Assembly: GCF_022842375.1 (NCBI RefSeq)
Contig: NZ_JALHPR010000034.1
Coordinates: forward strand, 1 to 33,581
Length of the DNA: 33,581 nucleotides
Direction of reading: 5' to 3'
From: Elioraea sp.
GTDB lineage: Bacteria > Pseudomonadota > Alphaproteobacteria > Acetobacterales > Acetobacteraceae
Part shown: piece after piece, positions 30,268-33,581 of the stretch
Layout: every line of letters starts with the position of its first letter
Position numbering within the stretch: the first letter of the stretch is position 1
Translations under genes and position numbers: made by a program
The notes under the pieces: generated by a model
What the model saw: only the letters and a program-made list of their open reading frames with translations
The model's database searches: none
What the model was told of the DNA's origin: nothing

Positions 30268-30855
30268 TCAGGCGGGCTGGAGGCCCAGATGTGCGCGGAA
30301 GCGGGTTTTCAGATAGGCGCCGTCGCGCGCGGGCAGCGTCTTGGGCAGCGGCTCGGAGCCGACGACGATGCGGATCAGACCTGGCCCCGCGCCCGCGGTG
30401 AGCTTCGGTGCCAGGGCGCGCAACGCCGTCTCGCCATCCACCGTCGCGGTCCAGGCGAAGCCACAGGCGGCGGCAACGGCGGGCAGATCGGTGCCGAGGC
30501 TCGTGTGGCTCGCCTGCATCCCCGTCTCGCCGAAATGCCCGTTGTCGAGCACCGCGATGGTGAGGTTCGCCGGCTTCTGCGCCGCCACGGTCGCAAGCGC
30601 GCCGAGCCCCATCAGCGCCTCGCCGTCGCCCGTGAGCACGAGGACCGGGTTGGATGGCCGCGCGAGCGCGAGGCCGAGCCCCATCATCGCCGCCCCGCCC
30701 ATGGCACCCCAGAGATAGAAATTGCCGCCATGGTCCCCGGCATCGAACAGGTCGTAGGCAGGGGTGCCGAGGCCGGCGATGACCAGAAGCTCGTTCGGCC
30801 TGTCGGCGAGAAGGGCGCGGACGGCAGGACGTCGCGCGAGAACCTGGTCGATCAT
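30268..30855 (-). CDS. TPP-dependent decarboxylase, TPP-binding (beta/ComE-like) subunit
   Basis: The product has 195 residues. ATG 30855 overlaps the stop of the alpha subunit gene (ATGA) and is preferred to the GTG at 30861. It is the C-terminal half of a TPP enzyme as a separate polypeptide. The TPP-magnesium motif is TGDGEALMGLGALATVAAQ (Gly76-Gly78) with Asn105 in VLDNGHFGETG. This half and the separate Pyr half encoded before it match sulfopyruvate and phosphonopyruvate decarboxylases (ComDE, Ppd). The substrate is a 2-oxoacid; which one cannot be told here. The sequence LWGAMGGAAMMGLGLALA before the motif is the usual dimer-interface helix. Confidence 0.87.
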   Translation of the reverse strand: MIDQVLARRPAVRALLADRPNELLVIAGLGTPAYDLFDAGDHGGNFYLWGAMGGAAMMGLGLALARPSNPVLVLTGDGEALMGLGALATVAAQKPANLTIAVLDNGHFGETGMQASHTSLGTDLPAVAAACGFAWTATVDGETALRALAPKLTAGAGPGLIRIVVGSEPLPKTLPARDGAYLKTRFRAHLGLQPA

Positions 30856-31394
30856 TTCCACACCTTCCGCCCGATCAGCCGCTGCCCGAGCAGCACGGCA
30901 ACCGCCTGTTCAGCGCCGAACGCCATGTCGGCCGCGGCGGTGACGACATCGCCAACGTCCTCCGGCCGGTCGACGCGGAAGCAGCGCACGCCCATCGCGG
31001 TCAGCACCGGCTCGGTCGCGCGGCTCATCGGCACCTGCCACGGGTTGAACTCGGCCCATTCCCCCCGCATCGTGATCAGCGCCAGCAGCGGGAAGCGGCA
31101 ATTCTCCATCAGCGACAGCATGTTGATGCAGTTGCCGACGCCGGATGACTGCATCAGCAGCGCCGCACGCTCGCCGCCGAGCCAGGCGCCGGCACATCCG
31201 GCAACGCCCTCCTCCTCGGTGGTCAGCACCACGGCGCGGATGGCGGGGTCCTCATGCGCGAGGCTGATCGCGCGCGCATGGCCGGCATCGGGGACGTAGT
31301 GGATCTGCCTGACGTCGGCGGCCTTGAGCGCGGCGAACACCGCGTCCTTCCAGGCCACCGCTGCCGTGTCTGCGGCATGGGTGACTGCGTTCAT
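30852..31394 (-). CDS. TPP-dependent decarboxylase, Pyr (alpha/ComD-like) subunit
   Basis: The product has 180 residues and corresponds to the N-terminal Pyr domain of a TPP enzyme. A GGGGGGAGGAGAG ribosome site precedes ATG 31394. The likely activating Glu lies in LTTEEEGVAGCAGAWLGG (Glu60-Glu62), followed by LLMQSSGVGNCINML, where related enzymes have QNSGLGN. The segment ITMRGEWAEFNPWQVPMSR matches the family's substrate-side loop. It heads a four-gene minus-strand operon: alpha, beta, CMD protein, reductase. The coupling by a four-base overlap suits obligate subunits made in equal amounts. Confidence 0.85.
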   Translation of the reverse strand: MNAVTHAADTAAVAWKDAVFAALKAADVRQIHYVPDAGHARAISLAHEDPAIRAVVLTTEEEGVAGCAGAWLGGERAALLMQSSGVGNCINMLSLMENCRFPLLALITMRGEWAEFNPWQVPMSRATEPVLTAMGVRCFRVDRPEDVGDVVTAAADMAFGAEQAVAVLLGQRLIGRKVWK

Positions 31395-31608
31395 GGGGCT
31401 CTCCTCCCCCCCGGACCTGAGCTGGGGGGCCGCACCTTGGCGCGGAACCGCCGGGCTGCCAAGCCGCCGCCCCCAAGCACGTCAGGATCAGGCAGGGCGT
31501 GACGCGGAACACCCACTGGACGATTGACATACACCCGTGCGCGGAACGATGCTGCACCGCAAGGGCTGGGGATATCGAAACCGCCAGGCACGGGAGGATC
31601 CGTCAGCC
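31395..31608. other. Divergent intergenic region before the unknown membrane protein
   Basis: These 214 bases separate the split-TPP operon from the plus-strand membrane-protein gene. A perfect TTGACA lies at 31524-31529 on the plus strand, but the hexamers 16-18 bases downstream (CGATGC, GATGCT) are poor -10 boxes. CCCCCC (31406-31411) and GGGGGG (31423-31428) can pair and would place the ribosome site of the alpha-subunit gene in a stem on the minus strand. GGGAGG (31592-31597) is the ribosome site for the GTG at 31609. Confidence 0.35.
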
Positions 31609-33111
31609 GTGAACCGCGACGCGTTCCTCACGATCATCAAGCTTCCCTTCCAGATCGTCATGATCGGGGCGGCCATCATCCTCGTGCTCAAGGGCGCGCA
31701 GTGGATGGACATCCCCGGCGTCGGCTCCCTCGCCGGCGCGCTCGACCGTGGCGAGGGTGTCGCCAATCTCGCAGCGCTGCTGGTGTTCCTGATCGGCATG
31801 TCGATCGGCACCTTCATGTGGTGGCTGGCGAGCCGATTCTTCGCCCTGCTGCGTGACCCGACCATCCCGCCCGAGCGCCTCGCCAACCTCAAGGACCTGC
31901 CGATGGCCCTGCCCGAGGGCACGATCCGCGCGCTGCTTGCGCTGATCGTCGGCCTCGTCGGGCTGCCCATCCTGCTGTTCTCCAACGCGCTGAAGCTCGA
32001 TGCCGCGATTGCCGGCTACGTCAACGGCATCGTCATGAGCGTGTTCGCCTTCTATTTCGGCACGCGCAGCGGCGCGGGCGATGCGCAGACCGCACGGCAG
32101 CTCGCCGGCACGCTCTCGACCGTGCAGGGCGAGGCGACGGACGCGAATGCGCGCGCGACCGCCGCCGAAGGCCGCGTGGCGACGGCAGGGGCCGACGCGA
32201 CGCGCCCGAACCGGTTGCAGGACGGCATCTCCACCGTCGATCGTCACCTCGCCGCGGCGGAGGTCCTCGTCAACGTGCTCGGCCCCGCGCTGCCGAAGGG
32301 CCTCGTTCCCGAAGGTGCTGGCGATCTCCTGCGCCGGGCGCGCAGCGCGGCCGAAGGCGCGCGCGCGATCGCCGGTGGCGAGATCTCGGAAACCTCCGTC
32401 GGCGCGGTGCTGAAGGCCGGGCAGGACCTGATCGGCAACTCCCCCGTCGCGAGCCTGCTCGGCAAGGCTGCCGGCGCGCTGCCGGGCATGGGCGTGCTCG
32501 GCCCCGTCGCCGGTGTCGCGATGGTGCTGGGCCTCGGCTGGCAGCTCGGCTCGGCCGAGTATCGCCGCTGGCGCGCGCGCATCCTCGCAGCACCCTACGA
32601 GGCGAAGCTGATCGATTTTGGCGTCATCACCCCCACCTCGGCCGAGATCAGGATGGAGCGCTGCGCCATCTTCACCGGCGCCTTCGCCTCCAAGCGGCAG
32701 GAGCCCGGCTTCTTCGCCACGCTGCTCGACGCCGTCGCGCGTGACGATGCACCGGACAGGCTCTGGTCGATGTATGGCGGCGATGCCGCGCTGTTCGACA
32801 GCCGCGAGGAGATGCAGGCAGGGCTCGACGAGTTCCGCCGCGCGCTTCTCGCCGAACAGGCGATGAACGATGTGAAGCCGGAGACGGTCGCCACGGTCGC
32901 TTCCACCCTCGGCATCGCACCACCGCCGGTCGATGCGGTGAACGCGGTGCTCGATGCCGGCCCTGTCGAGTCGGCGAGTGATGAGCAGAAGGCGGCGATG
33001 GAGGCCCTCGTCATGATGGTGGGCAACCTGCGCGACAAGAAGGTCGACCCTGCGCTGGTGATCGCCGAGTTGCAGAAGGCGGCCGCGAAGGAAGGGAGCG
33101 TCGCGCCATGA
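31609..33111 (+). CDS. Unrecognised multi-pass membrane protein with soluble C-terminal domain
   Basis: The product has 500 residues if started at GTG 31609, which follows GGGAGG by 11 bases; the ATGs at 31537 and 31549 have no such site. I do not recognise the family. Hydrophobic segments lie at about residues 12-30, 54-76, 106-126 and 136-152; the third is preceded by ALPEGTIRALLAL and the fourth ends in FAFYFGTRS, a pairing I associate with other uncharacterised bacterial membrane proteins. Residues about 155-200 are Ala-rich, polar and helical, 230-310 alternate amphipathic helices with a Gly-rich hydrophobic stretch (about 285-315), and 320-500 look like a soluble domain. The following lipoprotein gene overlaps its stop, so the two are coupled. 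A membrane-anchored envelope complex is inference. Confidence 0.75.
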   Translation: MNRDAFLTIIKLPFQIVMIGAAIILVLKGAQWMDIPGVGSLAGALDRGEGVANLAALLVFLIGMSIGTFMWWLASRFFALLRDPTIPPERLANLKDLPMALPEGTIRALLALIVGLVGLPILLFSNALKLDAAIAGYVNGIVMSVFAFYFGTRSGAGDAQTARQLAGTLSTVQGEATDANARATAAEGRVATAGADATRPNRLQDGISTVDRHLAAAEVLVNVLGPALPKGLVPEGAGDLLRRARSAAEGARAIAGGEISETSVGAVLKAGQDLIGNSPVASLLGKAAGALPGMGVLGPVAGVAMVLGLGWQLGSAEYRRWRARILAAPYEAKLIDFGVITPTSAEIRMERCAIFTGAFASKRQEPGFFATLLDAVARDDAPDRLWSMYGGDAALFDSREEMQAGLDEFRRALLAEQAMNDVKPETVATVASTLGIAPPPVDAVNAVLDAGPVESASDEQKAAMEALVMMVGNLRDKKVDPALVIAELQKAAAKEGSVAP

Positions 33112-33581
33112 TCCGGTTCCCGCTTCTCGCCCTCGCCCTCGTTCTCGCCTCCTGCCAGCAGGTCGGCCGCGTTGTCGATCCCGACGTCGCGCAGCTGGAG
33201 CGTTTCCAGGCCGCACGCAGCGAGAACCGCCTGCGCGACATCGCGAACGAGCCCGTCATCGCCTCCTGCACGCCCGACAGGCCCGCCTGCGGGCGCCTTC
33301 ATGCGATCCGCGCGGACGCGTGTCTGACGCTCGCGCTCGCCGATCGCGCGCCCGGCGTTGCCTGCCCGCCCGCCTCCTCCGCCGCGCGTGACGATCTGGC
33401 CTGCGCGTCGGACGGCTATGCCGCGGCGATGGCAGCGACGAATGCCGGCTTCTCGGCGGCAGACCAGCTCGCCCATCGCCAGGGCCGCGCCCAGGCCCTC
33501 TACTGCCGGGCAGAGCTGGGCACCGTCTCGGCCGGCGTTCCGCTGGCGCGCGAGGCGGCCGATGCCGCGGCCGGCCTGCCG
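33108..33581 (+). CDS. Cysteine-rich lipoprotein, partial at the right edge
   Basis: ATG 33108 overlaps the previous stop (ATGA), and the frame is open for 158 codons to the end of the window. The N-terminus IRFPLLALALVLASC is a lipoprotein signal with the lipobox LASC (Cys16), so the protein is probably lipid-anchored in the envelope. The mature part is Ala-rich and helical with at least seven further Cys residues (in VIASCTPDRPACG, ADACL, GVACP, DLACAS and LYCRAEL), suggesting disulphide-linked helical hairpins. I do not recognise the family. The coupling to the membrane-protein gene implies that the two products work together in the envelope. Confidence 0.75.
   Translation, partial: MIRFPLLALALVLASCQQVGRVVDPDVAQLERFQAARSENRLRDIANEPVIASCTPDRPACGRLHAIRADACLTLALADRAPGVACPPASSAARDDLACASDGYAAAMAATNAGFSAADQLAHRQGRAQALYCRAELGTVSAGVPLAREAADAAAGLP

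Noticed and set aside
31603-33216. Open frame of 537 codons antisense to the unknown membrane protein
   Set aside because: The plus-strand frame has membrane segments, a ribosome site and a coupled lipoprotein; the antisense product is Arg/Asp/Glu-rich shadow sequence.

Overview
The window is about 68-70% GC and densely packed with complete genes on both strands; no gap between genes exceeds about 215 bases. The gene content suggests a heterotrophic alphaproteobacterium, probably an Acetobacteraceae member of the Roseomonas/Elioraea type. The pointers are several orphan tripartite-tricarboxylate (Bug/TctC) receptors, a TRAP transporter, a MalK/UgpC-type ABC importer, an acetoacetyl-CoA synthetase and many oxidoreductases with twin-arginine or Ala-rich export signals. 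This placement is inferred from gene families and composition, not from a marker gene. There is no rRNA, IS element, integrase, CRISPR array or phage module, so this looks like ordinary chromosome rich in uptake and catabolic genes.

Layout. 1-1232: the end of one Bug receptor and a complete second one. 1287-4193: a secreted SMP-30/gluconolactonase-like protein divergent from an SDR and an alpha/beta hydrolase. 4335-7593: an exported trypsin-like protease with a peptidoglycan-binding domain, convergent with a di-haem cytochrome c lipoprotein. 7785-10338: a translationally coupled trio of ahcY, an atypical SDR and a DUF4149-like membrane protein. 10354-11358: a third Bug receptor. 11527-15413: a TRAP system whose receptor gene (dctP) faces an rraA-like aldolase-dctQ-dctM operon. 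15533-17081: an exported histidine phosphatase and uppP. 17095-20008: acetoacetyl-CoA synthetase, tRNA-Ala(GGC) and an RluA-type pseudouridine synthase whose 3' end runs antisense into the tRNA. 19989-24430: a GMC oxidoreductase divergent from an acetolactate-synthase-like TPP enzyme, then a WecA/MraY-like phosphosugar transferase. 24635-28929: a complete four-gene ABC importer. 28926-31394: an opposing operon of a split TPP decarboxylase, a carboxymuconolactone-decarboxylase-like protein and a 3-hydroxyisobutyrate-dehydrogenase-like reductase. 31609-33581: an unrecognised multi-pass membrane protein coupled to a cysteine-rich lipoprotein that runs off the window.

How the genes may work together. 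The recurring theme is uptake of carboxylates or 2-oxoacids (Bug and TRAP receptors) and carbohydrate-like solutes (ABC), next to enzymes that cleave or decarboxylate 2-oxoacids (RraA-like aldolase, TPP enzymes) and reduce the products (HIBADH, SDRs). The WecA-like transferase and UppP both act on the undecaprenyl-phosphate carrier. The less ordinary points are: two SDRs without the canonical Tyr-x-x-x-Lys site; two short tandem arrays built across stop codons; a protein gene ending inside an antisense tRNA; nested dyads in the cytochrome/ahcY intergenic region; the split-TPP operon of unknown substrate; and the unknown membrane protein/lipoprotein pair.
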